Source: Verrucomicrobiota bacterium | GTDB lineage: Bacteria; Verrucomicrobiota; Verrucomicrobiia; Chthoniobacterales; Chthoniobacteraceae | DNA length: 64,000 nt | NCBI GenBank assembly: GCA_009885995.1 | Contig: VFJQ01000056.1 | Location: forward strand, 62,001 to 126,000 | Direction: 5' to 3' | Part shown: positions 15,976 through 24,620 of the stretch, piece by piece | How the letters are laid out: every line of letters begins with the position of its first letter | Numbering within the stretch: the stretch's first letter is position 1 | The notes under the pieces: model-generated | What the model was told of the DNA's origin: nothing | Databases searched by the model: none | Seen by the model: the letters and a program-made list of their open reading frames with translations, nothing else | Program-made: the position numbers and the translations under genes

Positions 15976-17931
15976 TTGAAGGGCACGCTTTCGGCCCGGT
16001 TGATCGTGTGGGTGGGCCTGCCCGCCGCGCTGCTCTTTGCCGCGGTGGTCACGAGCGCTTCGCTGCGCAGCTTCCGCCGCTTTTCCGAAGAGACGCAGGC
16101 GCGCGCGCAGGTCGCCGCGCGCCACCACGCGGCGGAGCTCGAAGCGATGCTGCGGCAGGTGGAAAAGATCCCCGACATGGTCGGCCTCGAGATGGAGACG
16201 GGCGCGCTCGATACGACCGAAGCGGTCGAGAGCTACTTGCGGCGCGTGGTCGAGGCGAATCCCGAGATCTACGGCAGCGCGATCGCGTTCAAACCCTTCG
16301 GCTTCAGCCCCGAGATCCGCGACTACGGGCCCTACTGGTATCGGCACAAGGGCGAGGCGGAGTTCGTCCAGCTCGGCACGCCCGACTACAACTACCCGCA
16401 GTGGGACTGGTATCGCCGGCCGCGCGACGAAGGGCAGGCGATCTGGACCGAGCCGTTCTTCGACGACGGCGGGGGCAATGTGGTGATGATCACGCGAGCG
16501 GTGCCGTTCCGGCGCCACGATCAGTTTTGGGGCATCGCGACGATCGACATGCCGGTCTCGAAGCTGACCGCCACTGTGCAGCGCATCGCCATGGGCCAAC
16601 GCGGCTACGGCTTCCTCGTCAGCCGCGAAGGCCGTTTCATCACGCACCCGAACCCGGAGATGATCATGAACCGCATGGTGCAGGACGTGAACCCACAGCT
16701 CGGCGCGCGCATGGCCAATGGCGAGGATGGCTGGATGCTCACGCGCGAGCCCGACGGCGGGCGCGAGGCGTGGGTGGCCTTCTCGCCGATCCTCGATGGC
16801 GCGCTTTCGCTCGCCGTGGTTTTCCCGCGCGAGGAAGTGCTGGCCGACGCGAATCGCCTGCTCGCCGAACTGCTCGCGCTCGGGTTGGTCGGGCTCGCGC
16901 TGCTCTTCACCGCCATCGTGCTCGTCGCGCGCTCGGTGGCGCGGCCGATCGGCAAACTCGCCACCGCCGCGCAGGAAGTCGCCGGCGGCAACCTCGATCT
17001 GCAAATCGACTCGCGCGGTGCGACGAGCGAGGTGCGCCACCTCATGGACGCCTTCGGCAGGATGACCCGCGACTTGCAGATGCGGATGCAGGAGCTGCGC
17101 TACACGACCACGATCAAGGAGCGCCTCGAGGGCGAGATGAGCGCCGCGCGCAGCATCCAGATGAGCCTGCTGCCGAAAACCTTCCCGGCCTTCCCGGACC
17201 GCAGCGAATTCGACGTCCACGCCGTCGTGCGCCCGGCGCGCGAGGTCGGCGGCGACTTCTACGATTTCTTCCTCATCGACGAGCGCCGGCTCTGCGTGCT
17301 CATCGGCGATGTGGCTGGAAAAGGCGTGCCGGCCGCGCTGTTCATGGCGGTGTCCAAGGCGCTCATCAAAGCCAACGTGATGAGCGGCGTCCCGCTCTCC
17401 GTCGCGGTCGGGCACGTGAACGACGAGCTGTGCGAGGAGGCCGATGCGGGGATGTTCGTCACGCTGCTCGCCGCCGTGCTCGATACAGCCACCGGCGAAC
17501 TCGAATACGCCAACGCGGGACATCTCTCGCCCTTCCTGCTCGGCGCCGATGGCTCGCTCGGCCCGCTCGATGGCGGCCACTCGCCCGCGCTCGCACTCAC
17601 CAAGCGCCTGCACTTCGCGACTGCCCGGCACCAGCTCACGCCAGGGGACTCGCTTTTCCTCTTCACCGACGGCGTCACCGAGGCACTCAGCGCGTCGCGC
17701 GAATTTTACACGCCCCAGCGTTTGCAGATCGTCCTGCGCGATGTATGCGCGCTGCCTGTGCAACGCATCACCCGCTCCGTCATCCAGGACGTGCGCACAT
17801 TCGCAGCCGACGAGGCCCAGGCGGACGACATCTCGGTGCTCGCGCTGCGGTGGATCGGCGCCACCGGCCTGATCAACGACGACACCGCCACCACTCCCGC
17901 CACACAGCCCCTCACCCGTTCTCTCTCCTAA
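15976..17931 (+). CDS. SpoIIE-type PP2C phosphatase with extracellular sensor and HAMP
   Basis: A 651-residue membrane protein: transmembrane helix at about 8-28, a large periplasmic dCache-like sensor (about 35-290, with DYNYPQWDWYRRP and GQAIWTEPFFD), a second helix at about 295-320, HAMP, then a PP2C/SpoIIE domain from about 410. Metal-binding Asp residues are in REVGGDFYDFF and LIGDVAGKGVPAALFM. It would dephosphorylate the STAS antagonist in response to an external ligand. The start is TTG at 15976; no ATG gives the hydrophobic N-terminus. The PhoH gene follows after 3 bp. Confidence 0.88.
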   Translation: MKGTLSARLIVWVGLPAALLFAAVVTSASLRSFRRFSEETQARAQVAARHHAAELEAMLRQVEKIPDMVGLEMETGALDTTEAVESYLRRVVEANPEIYGSAIAFKPFGFSPEIRDYGPYWYRHKGEAEFVQLGTPDYNYPQWDWYRRPRDEGQAIWTEPFFDDGGGNVVMITRAVPFRRHDQFWGIATIDMPVSKLTATVQRIAMGQRGYGFLVSREGRFITHPNPEMIMNRMVQDVNPQLGARMANGEDGWMLTREPDGGREAWVAFSPILDGALSLAVVFPREEVLADANRLLAELLALGLVGLALLFTAIVLVARSVARPIGKLATAAQEVAGGNLDLQIDSRGATSEVRHLMDAFGRMTRDLQMRMQELRYTTTIKERLEGEMSAARSIQMSLLPKTFPAFPDRSEFDVHAVVRPAREVGGDFYDFFLIDERRLCVLIGDVAGKGVPAALFMAVSKALIKANVMSGVPLSVAVGHVNDELCEEADAGMFVTLLAAVLDTATGELEYANAGHLSPFLLGADGSLGPLDGGHSPALALTKRLHFATARHQLTPGDSLFLFTDGVTEALSASREFYTPQRLQIVLRDVCALPVQRITRSVIQDVRTFAADEAQADDISVLALRWIGATGLINDDTATTPATQPLTRSLS

Positions 17932-17934
17932 AAC

Positions 17935-19446
17935 ATGGCCGCCAAAAAACACGAAGCCTCCAAGCCCAAACACTACGTCCTCGATACGAACGTGCTCATC
18001 CACGACCCGCAGTCGATGTTCCAGTTCGAGAACAACGTGGTGCATATCCCGGTCGAAGTGCTCGAGGAACTCGACCGCTTCAAATCCGAGTCCACCACGC
18101 GCGGCGCCAATGCGCGCGAGGTGCACCGACGGCTGAGCGAGCGCTTCCGCACGACCGAGCAGATGCAGAGCGGCGTGAAGCTGGAGAACGGCGGCTGGCT
18201 GCACATCCGCATCAATCCGAAACTCAAGTTCGACGACCACGGCTGGCACCTCATCAGCGAATCGCCGCGCTTCCACGAGCTCAAGGTTCTCTTCCCTGAC
18301 CTCTCGCTCAGCGACAACCGCATCCTCGCCAGCGCCGCCTACCTCGCCGACACGCAGAAAGCGCCGACCGTCCTCGTGACCAAGGACATCAACATGCAGC
18401 TCAAGGCGCGCGTGCTCAATGTCGAGGCGCAGGATTACCGGACCGACCGCGTCGAGGATGGCGACATCCGGCGCACGCAGCGCAAGAGCGCGCAGGAGGA
18501 ATACGAGTTCCTCGAGATCGATGGCTACACGCTCCAGGGGTTCGCGAGCCAGGGGCTCGTCACTCTTCGCGACTCGAAAAATCTGCCGCTCAACCACTAC
18601 GTCCTGCTGCGCAACAAAGAGGAGCCCTCGCACGGCGTGCCCGCGCGGCATGCAGGCGGCGGCGAATTTCGCAAGCTCCGCCACGACTTCACGAACATCC
18701 GCGGCGGCCGCTCGCTCAGTGCGGCGAACCTCGGCCAGCGCTTCCTCCTCGACGCGCTCTACGATCCCGCGATCTCGCTCGTGACCGTCTATGGCAAGGC
18801 CGGCACCGGCAAGACGCTGCTGAGCGTCGGCGCGGCGCTCGAGCAGGTGCAGTCGGGCGAGTATGAGAAGATGCTCATCACCCGCGTGATCATGCCCACG
18901 GGAAAGGACATCGGCTACCTGCCGGGAAAAATGGAGGAGAAAATGGCACCGTGGGTGCAGCCGGCCTACGACGCGCTCGAGTTGCTGCTTTCCCGCCCTC
19001 GCAAGCCGGAACACTTCGACGAGAAAAAGCAGTCGAAGCGAAAGAGCGAACCGCCGGCCAAGGCTGCGCCGTCCTCGGCGTCGAGCGGGGGCTTTGGCGC
19101 GAAAACGGCGCGCCCGTGGGAGCCGCTCATGCAGGCGGGCATCCTCGAGATCGAAGCCATCGCGCACATCCGTGGCCGGTCGATCCCGCGCGCGATCTTC
19201 ATCGTCGATGAGGCTCAGCAGCTCACGCCGCACGAGGCGAAGACGCTCGTCACACGCATGGGCAAGGGCTCGAAAATCATCCTCATCGGTGACCTCGCGC
19301 AGATCGACAATCCCTACGTCGATGCGCACACGAACGGCCTCGTTTACACCCGCAGCCGCCTCCAGGGGCAGGCCTTCATGGCGCACATCAACCTCTTCAA
19401 GGGCGAGCGCAGCGAGATGGCCGAAGTCGCCGCGAACCTGATGTAG
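17935..19446 (+). CDS. PIN-PhoH fusion ATPase
   Basis: A 503-residue protein with an N-terminal PIN nuclease domain (YVLDTNVLIHDPQ with the first catalytic Asp, then EVLEELDRFK) and a C-terminal PhoH ATPase (Walker A GKAGTGKTLL near residue 287, Walker B FIVDEAQQ near 424). This architecture belongs to the PhoH2/YlaK group of RNA helicase-ribonucleases. A low-complexity charged loop (about 355-390) interrupts the ATPase domain. It begins 3 bp after the phosphatase stop, so it probably shares the transcript. All catalytic motifs appear intact. Confidence 0.9.
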   Translation: MAAKKHEASKPKHYVLDTNVLIHDPQSMFQFENNVVHIPVEVLEELDRFKSESTTRGANAREVHRRLSERFRTTEQMQSGVKLENGGWLHIRINPKLKFDDHGWHLISESPRFHELKVLFPDLSLSDNRILASAAYLADTQKAPTVLVTKDINMQLKARVLNVEAQDYRTDRVEDGDIRRTQRKSAQEEYEFLEIDGYTLQGFASQGLVTLRDSKNLPLNHYVLLRNKEEPSHGVPARHAGGGEFRKLRHDFTNIRGGRSLSAANLGQRFLLDALYDPAISLVTVYGKAGTGKTLLSVGAALEQVQSGEYEKMLITRVIMPTGKDIGYLPGKMEEKMAPWVQPAYDALELLLSRPRKPEHFDEKKQSKRKSEPPAKAAPSSASSGGFGAKTARPWEPLMQAGILEIEAIAHIRGRSIPRAIFIVDEAQQLTPHEAKTLVTRMGKGSKIILIGDLAQIDNPYVDAHTNGLVYTRSRLQGQAFMAHINLFKGERSEMAEVAANLM

Positions 19447-19456
19447 CCGAAGGCCA

Positions 19457-19843
19457 ATGCGCCCCGAGCCGAAGAAAAAAATCCCCATCAACCAGCCGCA
19501 GCAGGGGCTGAACACGGCCTTTGCCGGGCTCGACCTCGGGCCGCTCCCGGAGGGGCCAAAAGCCGAGCCACCGAAGGAGGGCCCCGGTGCGATCTGGAAA
19601 CTCGGGCGCGTCGTCTTGCGCAAGGAGACCGCCCAGCGCGGCGGCAAGGTCGTCATCGTCGTCCACGACTTCGCCTCACACCTGCCGGCGTCGGTGATCG
19701 AGACGGTGGCGAAAAAGCTGCGCCAGCAGTGCGGGTGCGGGGGGACGGTGAAAGGCCGCACGATCGAGATCCAAGGCGACCAGGCGGGGCGCATCCGGAC
19801 CGTGCTGGACCAGGAAGGCTTCCAGGTCGCGGGCGTAAAGTAG
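19457..19843 (+). CDS. SUI1/YciH-type translation initiation factor
   Basis: A 128-residue protein whose C-terminal half is a SUI1 domain: VVLRKETAQRGGKVVIVVHDF, AKKLRQQCGCGGTVKGRTIEIQ and GDQAGRIRTVL match the eIF1-like bacterial YciH pattern. In bacteria such proteins affect start-codon discrimination. The N-terminal 50 residues are proline-rich and probably unstructured. It begins 10 bp after the PIN-PhoH gene, keeping two RNA-related genes together. Confidence 0.88.
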   Translation: MRPEPKKKIPINQPQQGLNTAFAGLDLGPLPEGPKAEPPKEGPGAIWKLGRVVLRKETAQRGGKVVIVVHDFASHLPASVIETVAKKLRQQCGCGGTVKGRTIEIQGDQAGRIRTVLDQEGFQVAGVK

Positions 19844-19920
19844 GCGGAGCGGAGCGGACGAATGGGCGGCTTGCCAGCGCTGTCCAAACCGCGGATTCTC
19901 GCAGCCTAGCGCGCCGCACC

Positions 19921-20532
19921 ATGTCTGAGCCGAATCAAGAATCCGCCGCCTCATCCGAGCGTGTGACGCCCGATTTGCCTGCCGCCAGCAGCATCCCGGT
20001 GGGCGGGCTCGGTGGCGAGGCCGGCCCGGCCGATGATCTCCGCGACCTGATCCAGCACCTCAATGCCGCGCTGCATGAAACCCGCCACCGGCTCGCGATG
20101 GCCGAGCTAGAGCGCGACGAGTTGCGGACGCTGCTCGAGGATTCGCGGGCTGGATTTGCCGAAGTCATGTCCGTCATCCGCGTGCGCGATGAAATGGCTG
20201 CCACGATCGCGACACACCAGAAAACGATCACGGATCTCCACGGCCGACTCAACGTGCTGCATCGGCAGAATGCCGAGCTGCATCGCCAGCACGACGATGC
20301 CCGGATCGAGCATGCGAAGACCAAGGAAGCCCTCAAGCAGGCCGACTCGCTGCGCCACGCACGGGACGCCGCGCAGGCCCAGTGCCACAACCTCATCGAC
20401 AAAGTCCAGACCCTGACGGACGAACTCGCCGAGCTGGCCATCGAGCGCGACCAACTCGTCGCCCGGCTCGATCAAGCGGCCCAGCCGCCACAGGCCAATC
20501 AGGCGCCGGTCGAAAAACAGGCGCCGCTGTAG
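19921..20532 (+). CDS. Coiled-coil protein, paralogue of the next gene's N-terminus
   Basis: A 203-residue protein that is almost entirely predicted coiled coil (about 45-190, rich in E, R, Q and L heptads). It starts with a short motif IPVGGLGGEAGPADDLRDLI that is echoed in the next protein (ISTGGLGGTIDPAQEVGNLI), and the two share VMSVIRVRDEM / VTSVIRERDEL and the HQKTITDL / HQKSIAEL stretch. I infer a duplication in which this copy lacks the C-terminal signalling domains. There are no membrane segments. Function unknown; a structural or scaffold role is possible. Confidence 0.75.
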   Translation: MSEPNQESAASSERVTPDLPAASSIPVGGLGGEAGPADDLRDLIQHLNAALHETRHRLAMAELERDELRTLLEDSRAGFAEVMSVIRVRDEMAATIATHQKTITDLHGRLNVLHRQNAELHRQHDDARIEHAKTKEALKQADSLRHARDAAQAQCHNLIDKVQTLTDELAELAIERDQLVARLDQAAQPPQANQAPVEKQAPL

Positions 20533-20670
20533 CCGCGGCTTTTGGCCCGGGCGCGCGCCTCATCGGGCGACTTTGCTTCGAGGCGGGATTCTGGGGGAAG
20601 TCCGGGGCACATCGGCTGCTTTCCAAGCTTCCCCGATCCGCGGATCACCGCGACCCTCGCCTAAAGCTCC

Positions 20671-22881
20671 ATGCCGCAACCCAAGCCGACACCCGATTCC
20701 GACTACGCGACAAAACGCGAGACACGCCGGTTATCGCCGGTAACCGAGATATCGACTGGCGGGCTCGGCGGCACGATCGACCCGGCTCAAGAGGTCGGGA
20801 ATCTGATTGCCCAGCTCCAGGCCAGCGCCCGCGAAGCCCAGGAGCGAGCGGTCCAGATGGAGCGCGAGCGCGATGAATTCCACGCGAAGCTCGAAGCGGT
20901 CAGCGTCAAGTTTCACGAAATCTCCACCCGTGAAAAAGAGGGGAAGGCCCGGTTTGTGGAGGTCACCTCCGTCATCCGCGAACGCGATGAACTGCTCGAG
21001 ACCGTGGAATTTCATCAGAAGTCCATCGCTGAACTTCAGCGTCGGATCGATGCGATGCAGCGCCAGGAGGTGGATCTCCAGCGCCAGCGCGGTGCCTTGC
21101 TCCTCGATCGCGACCGTGCGGCTCAGGAACGTGACTCGGTAAAGCAGCAACGCGACGACACCTACCGCGAGTGCGAGGACTTCCGGACAAAGTTCGCCGA
21201 GGCGCAGAAGCAGGTGCTCTCGATCCGGCAGGCCCGCGATGCCGCCCAAGCCCAATGCCGCGACCTCAGCGGCAAGGTCCAGCACCTCGGCGACCAGCTT
21301 CACGAACTCACCCACGAGCGCGACCAGGCGCGGAGCGAAGCCAAGGAAGCCACCGAACTCCGCCGACTGCGCGACGAAGCCATCGCCGAGCGCGACCAAC
21401 TGGCCGAGCAGCAATCGAAGGCGGGACAGCTTGGAAGCGAACACGCCGCTTCGCTCGCGCAGGCCCGCGAGGAGGTGCTCAAACTCACGCAGGAACGAGA
21501 CGCGGCCCGCAGCCGTGCTCAGGAGACTGAACGCGAACTCGGAGAGCTCCGCACCGCACTCGACCGCGCACGCTTGGAGGCCGGGCCGGGCGGGCTCTCT
21601 TTGTCCGAGCGCGAGTCACTCGACGAACGCATCAAGGCGATCACCGGAGAACGCGACCGGCTGCGGGGGCAGATCCTCGATTTCGAACAGTGGGACGAGG
21701 AACTCACCCGGCAAACCACCGCCGCACAGCAGAGCCGGGACGAAGTGTTCGCATCGCTGAGCGCGGCGCAAAAGCAGATCGAGCACATCATGCGCGACCG
21801 CGATCAGGTGCGGCAGCAGGGCATCGACCGCGTGCTCGCGATCGAGAGCGAACTCAAGTCCGCCACCGGCAAGTTGGCTGAGCTGGAAAAGAAAATCGCG
21901 GACACCCGCCGCGAACGCGACCAAGCCTTGGAGAAAGCGGATCACTTCGACCAGCAGCGGCTCGCGGCCCTCGACACCGCCGCCGAACTCGACGCTGCCA
22001 AGCGCGAGCTCAAGAAACTCACCGCCGCCCTCGCCGAGGCGCGGCTCGAGGCGAAAGCCAACCTCTCCCGCGGCTCCATCCCGCGCACCCCTCCGCCGCT
22101 GCTCAAAGCCAGCGTCGGCGCTCCCGCTTCCCCCGGCGCAACGCCGGTGCCCACCACGCCGTCCGCCGAGCTGGACGACGAAGTGCTCACCGAAAAGGAA
22201 GCCAAGGGCCTGCTGATCGAGATCAAACGCTGCCACGCCACCTTCGCAAAGGCACCGACCGACTTCAGCCTCCTGAACGAACTGCACTGCCAGCTCGATC
22301 ACTTCGCCGAGCGCGCCCGCGTCTCCGGATTCCTCGGCTTGCACCGCATCAGCCACGCCCTGTCGCAGCTCGCGCAGGACCTCTACCGCTTCCCCGAGCA
22401 GGTGAATCCCTCGACCATGCGCACCATGAGCCAGACGATCGACCTGATCGGCACGCTGCTGAAACAGAAGAACTACGCCGCGATCAAAGACCCCGCGAAC
22501 GCGCACATCTTCGCCGTGGATGACGACGCCGAGAACTGCGACACGATCCGCCTGGCGATGGAGAACATCTCGATGCGCACCCGCACCGCACAGGAGCCCG
22601 CCGTGGCCCTCGCGGAAATCTCCACCGGCGACTACGACCTCATCTTCCTCGATGTCGCGCTGCCGCACATGGATGGCTTCGAGCTCTGCCAGCACATCCG
22701 CTCGCTGCCGAACCACGCACGCACGCCGGTCGTCTTCCTCACCGGCCTCACCACCATCGAAAACCGCGTCCAATCGAGCCTCAGCGGCGGCAACGACTTC
22801 ATCGGCAAGCCCTTCAATCTCCAAGAGCTCTGCGTGAAAGCCGTCTCGCTCGTGCTGAAGGCGTCGCTGCACCTGGAGTAG
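20671..22881 (+). CDS. Long coiled-coil protein with C-terminal response-regulator receiver
   Basis: A 736-residue protein. Residues about 40-470 form a long coiled coil; about 500-605 is a helical, possibly Hpt-like region (LTEKEAKGLLIEIKRCHATF); the last 120 residues are a CheY-like receiver with acidic pair FAVDDDAEN, phospho-acceptor in IFLDVALPHMDG, the Thr in VVFLTGL and Lys in FIGKPF. A receiver at the C-terminus of a coiled-coil rod suggests phosphorylation-controlled assembly. No histidine kinase is adjacent. The preceding gene is a shorter paralogue. Confidence 0.82.
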   Translation: MPQPKPTPDSDYATKRETRRLSPVTEISTGGLGGTIDPAQEVGNLIAQLQASAREAQERAVQMERERDEFHAKLEAVSVKFHEISTREKEGKARFVEVTSVIRERDELLETVEFHQKSIAELQRRIDAMQRQEVDLQRQRGALLLDRDRAAQERDSVKQQRDDTYRECEDFRTKFAEAQKQVLSIRQARDAAQAQCRDLSGKVQHLGDQLHELTHERDQARSEAKEATELRRLRDEAIAERDQLAEQQSKAGQLGSEHAASLAQAREEVLKLTQERDAARSRAQETERELGELRTALDRARLEAGPGGLSLSERESLDERIKAITGERDRLRGQILDFEQWDEELTRQTTAAQQSRDEVFASLSAAQKQIEHIMRDRDQVRQQGIDRVLAIESELKSATGKLAELEKKIADTRRERDQALEKADHFDQQRLAALDTAAELDAAKRELKKLTAALAEARLEAKANLSRGSIPRTPPPLLKASVGAPASPGATPVPTTPSAELDDEVLTEKEAKGLLIEIKRCHATFAKAPTDFSLLNELHCQLDHFAERARVSGFLGLHRISHALSQLAQDLYRFPEQVNPSTMRTMSQTIDLIGTLLKQKNYAAIKDPANAHIFAVDDDAENCDTIRLAMENISMRTRTAQEPAVALAEISTGDYDLIFLDVALPHMDGFELCQHIRSLPNHARTPVVFLTGLTTIENRVQSSLSGGNDFIGKPFNLQELCVKAVSLVLKASLHLE

Positions 22882-22950
22882 GACGCCGGGTCTTGGAGAA
22901 AGCCGCGCCGCGGGCTCCCTCCACCCTCCCGCAGTTGGCCGAGCCGGGCC

Positions 22951-22979
22951 TTGTCGCGCCGCGACAGCTCCCCTAGCCT
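22951..22979 (+). promoter_or_regulatory. Candidate leaderless promoter with operator-like palindrome
   Basis: TTGTCG (22951-22956) and TAGCCT (22974-22979) are separated by exactly 17 bp, and the ATG of the nucleotidyltransferase gene is 6 bp after the -10 box, so transcription would start at or near the start codon. TGTCGCGCCGCGACA (22952-22966) is a palindrome with 7-bp arms overlapping the -35 box. Inferred only. Confidence 0.45.
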
Positions 22980-22985
22980 GCCCGC

Positions 22986-23339
22986 ATGAAACTGCTGCTG
23001 GAAAACCTCCCGCCTTCCCTCGCTCCGCAGCGCGAGGTGCTGCGCCGCTGCCTCCTCGCGATGGATGCCGCGCTGCCCATCCAGCAAGTCATCCTCTTCG
23101 GCTCCCGCGCCCGCGGCGACGCCGGACCGGATAGCGATGTCGATCTCTGCCTCGTCGCCGAGGGGGCCGCGCGGCAGCTCGAAGCGGCGCAGCAGTGGCG
23201 ACTCGCGATGCGCCTGGTCTGGCCGCGCCCATCTTTCACGCTCATCCCGATTTCCCCAGCCCGCCTCGATGAGAAAAAGGCCGTGGGAGATTATTTTTTG
23301 GGCACCGTGCTTACCGAGGGCGTTTCCATTGCCGCGTAA
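22986..23339 (+). CDS. MNT-type nucleotidyltransferase domain protein
   Basis: A 117-residue minimal nucleotidyltransferase with the active-site motif G39-SRARG and SDVDL (D51, D53). Such proteins are usually the antitoxin half of HEPN/MNT modules, where they AMPylate the HEPN toxin. No HEPN gene is adjacent, so it is orphaned or acts alone. It opens a short run of toxin-antitoxin-like genes. The start fits the candidate leaderless promoter just upstream. Confidence 0.85.
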   Translation: MKLLLENLPPSLAPQREVLRRCLLAMDAALPIQQVILFGSRARGDAGPDSDVDLCLVAEGAARQLEAAQQWRLAMRLVWPRPSFTLIPISPARLDEKKAVGDYFLGTVLTEGVSIAA

Positions 23340-23363
23340 GACCGACGTCAACAACCCTGCCGC

Positions 23364-23572
23364 ATGACTTACGGTCTGCTGCTCAAGCCCCGGGCTGAAA
23401 AGGATCTCCGCGATCTGCCGCGCGCGAGGACTTGCAGGGCGACGTGAAGCGGCTCACCCACCTCGTCCCAAGCTACCGATTGCGCGTCGGCGATTACCGC
23501 GTCCTTTTCGAGATCGAAAACGAGAGCATCGTCGTCTATCGCATCCTGCACCGCCGCGAGGCTTGCCGCTGA
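23364..23572 (+). pseudogene. Decayed RelE/ParE-family toxin
   Basis: From ATG at 23364 the frame reads MTYGLLLKPRAEKDLRDLP and soon stops. A shifted frame from about 23428 reads DLQGDVKRLTHLVPSYRLRV, then GDYRVLFEIENESIVVYRI, the standard C-terminal half of RelE/Txe toxins. Together they make about 70 codons against 85-90 for the family, so roughly 15-20 central residues were lost with a frame change. The antitoxin gene downstream is intact, consistent with toxin loss after selection relaxed. A sequencing error would not explain the missing length. Confidence 0.8.
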
Positions 23573-23591
23573 CCGCTCACCCACGCACGCC

Positions 23592-23792
23592 ATGACCATC
23601 GAACTGCACCCTGAAATCCTACGGAAAAACGGACGCGAAGAATTCGTCGTGCTGCCCTACGAGGAATACATCGCCCTGCGCGAATGGATCGACGACGCCG
23701 AGGACTTGCTCGCCCTGCGTGAAGCAAAGCGCGAAGAGGGCGCCGCCCCCGCGCGGCCCTTCGAGGAAGTGGCCCGCGAACTCGGGCTGTAA
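23592..23792 (+). CDS. Phd/YefM-like antitoxin
   Basis: A 66-residue protein with the segment EEFVVLPYEEYIALREWIDD followed by an acidic ALREAKREEG tail, a pattern typical of Phd/RelB-type antitoxins. It lies 19 bp after the RelE relic and would once have neutralised it. The N-terminal DNA-binding part is short. It may persist as an anti-addiction or regulatory protein. Confidence 0.72.
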   Translation: MTIELHPEILRKNGREEFVVLPYEEYIALREWIDDAEDLLALREAKREEGAAPARPFEEVARELGL

Positions 23793-23815
23793 GACTCGCC
23801 AAGCCAACTTCACCC

Positions 23816-23992
23816 ATGAAAACGGGCCGCCTCCTCGCCCTGCTCCTGTGCAGTTTTGCCCCGCTGCTCCACGCGCAGAGCGGGCTCACGCGGCTGGGGG
23901 AGTTTAAGGTCAATTCGACGACCGATGAGGAGCGACTTCCGAATTTTTCACATCGCTCCCGCACCGCTTCCATGCTCCCTTCCCACCCATGA
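23816..23992 (+). CDS. Small exported peptide, possibly a truncated gene
   Basis: A 58-codon frame with a clear signal peptide (MKTGRLLALLLCSFAPLLHA, cleavage likely after HAQ) and about 35 further residues without recognisable domain. A second small gene at 24621 has a nearly identical leader. The stop overlaps the start of the next gene (ATGA). The mature part may be the remnant of a longer exported protein. Confidence is limited by size. Confidence 0.45.
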   Translation: MKTGRLLALLLCSFAPLLHAQSGLTRLGEFKVNSTTDEERLPNFSHRSRTASMLPSHP

Positions 23993-24201
23993 GCACCGTC
24001 ACCGCCATCTACGAAAACGGCGTCTTCCGCCCGCTGGAAAAGGTCGATCTGCCGGATCACTCACGAGTGCGCGTCATCGTTGACGATGATTCACAGCCGG
24101 CCGGCTCGCCTGGACTCGCTGCCATCTACGAGATCATGGCTGAGCGCTACGAATCCGGCCACCACGATACCGCGGAGCGACACAACGAACTCCAACCGTG
24201 A
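23989..24201 (+). CDS. AF2212/DUF104-like antitoxin
   Basis: A 70-residue protein starting STVTAIYENGVFRPLEKVDL, followed by SRVRVIVDDD, the hallmark of the AF2212-like (DUF104) family found as antitoxins of PIN-domain VapC toxins. It overlaps the PIN gene by 4 bases (GTGA). The short C-terminal helix (GLAAIYEIMAERY) is the likely toxin-binding part. Confidence 0.8.
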   Translation: MSTVTAIYENGVFRPLEKVDLPDHSRVRVIVDDDSQPAGSPGLAAIYEIMAERYESGHHDTAERHNELQP

Positions 24202-24599
24202 ACGGCGTGTTGCTCGACACCGTCGGCCTCGTCGCGGTTTGGGATCGCTCTGACCAATGGCACACGGTGGCAGTCGAAGCATGGGCGGGCATCGTCGCCT
24301 CGGGTGCTCCTCTTCTCATCACGCCATTTGTGATCGCCGAGTGCGCAAATGCGGCCTCGCGCAGACCGTATCGCGGATCGGGCGAGCGCCTCCGCCAGCG
24401 GCTCGTCGCATTGCGTGGCTTCATCGAGCCGACGATTCAGGAATGGGAAGCCGCGTGCGCCGCCTACGCAGCGGGTCGGATTGGCGGGCCGGGGATCGTG
24501 GATGAACTCTCCTTCGCCATCATGCGCCGGCTCGGTTTGCAGCGAGCGTTCACGAATGACGGGCACTTCGCGGATGCGGGGTTTGAGCCGCTGTTTTAG
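24198..24599 (+). CDS. PIN-domain toxin (VapC-like)
   Basis: A 133-residue PIN nuclease starting at GTG 24198 inside the antitoxin stop. Acidic residues expected to hold the metal are D7 (LLDTVGL), E in FVIAECANA, D in VDELSFAIMRRL and D in FTNDGHFADAG. Such toxins cleave tRNA or rRNA. With the upstream AF2212-like gene it forms a complete module. A decayed RelE module and the orphan MNT gene are next to it. Confidence 0.85.
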   Translation: MNGVLLDTVGLVAVWDRSDQWHTVAVEAWAGIVASGAPLLITPFVIAECANAASRRPYRGSGERLRQRLVALRGFIEPTIQEWEAACAAYAAGRIGGPGIVDELSFAIMRRLGLQRAFTNDGHFADAGFEPLF

Positions 24600-24620
24600 A
24601 AGACCATACCCACCCAGCCA

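Noticed and set aside
14956..19887. Very long open frame antisense to the partner-switching and PhoH genes
   Set aside because: It shares its frame with trxB but only 14032-14955 has family motifs; the rest is shadow of well-supported plus-strand genes.
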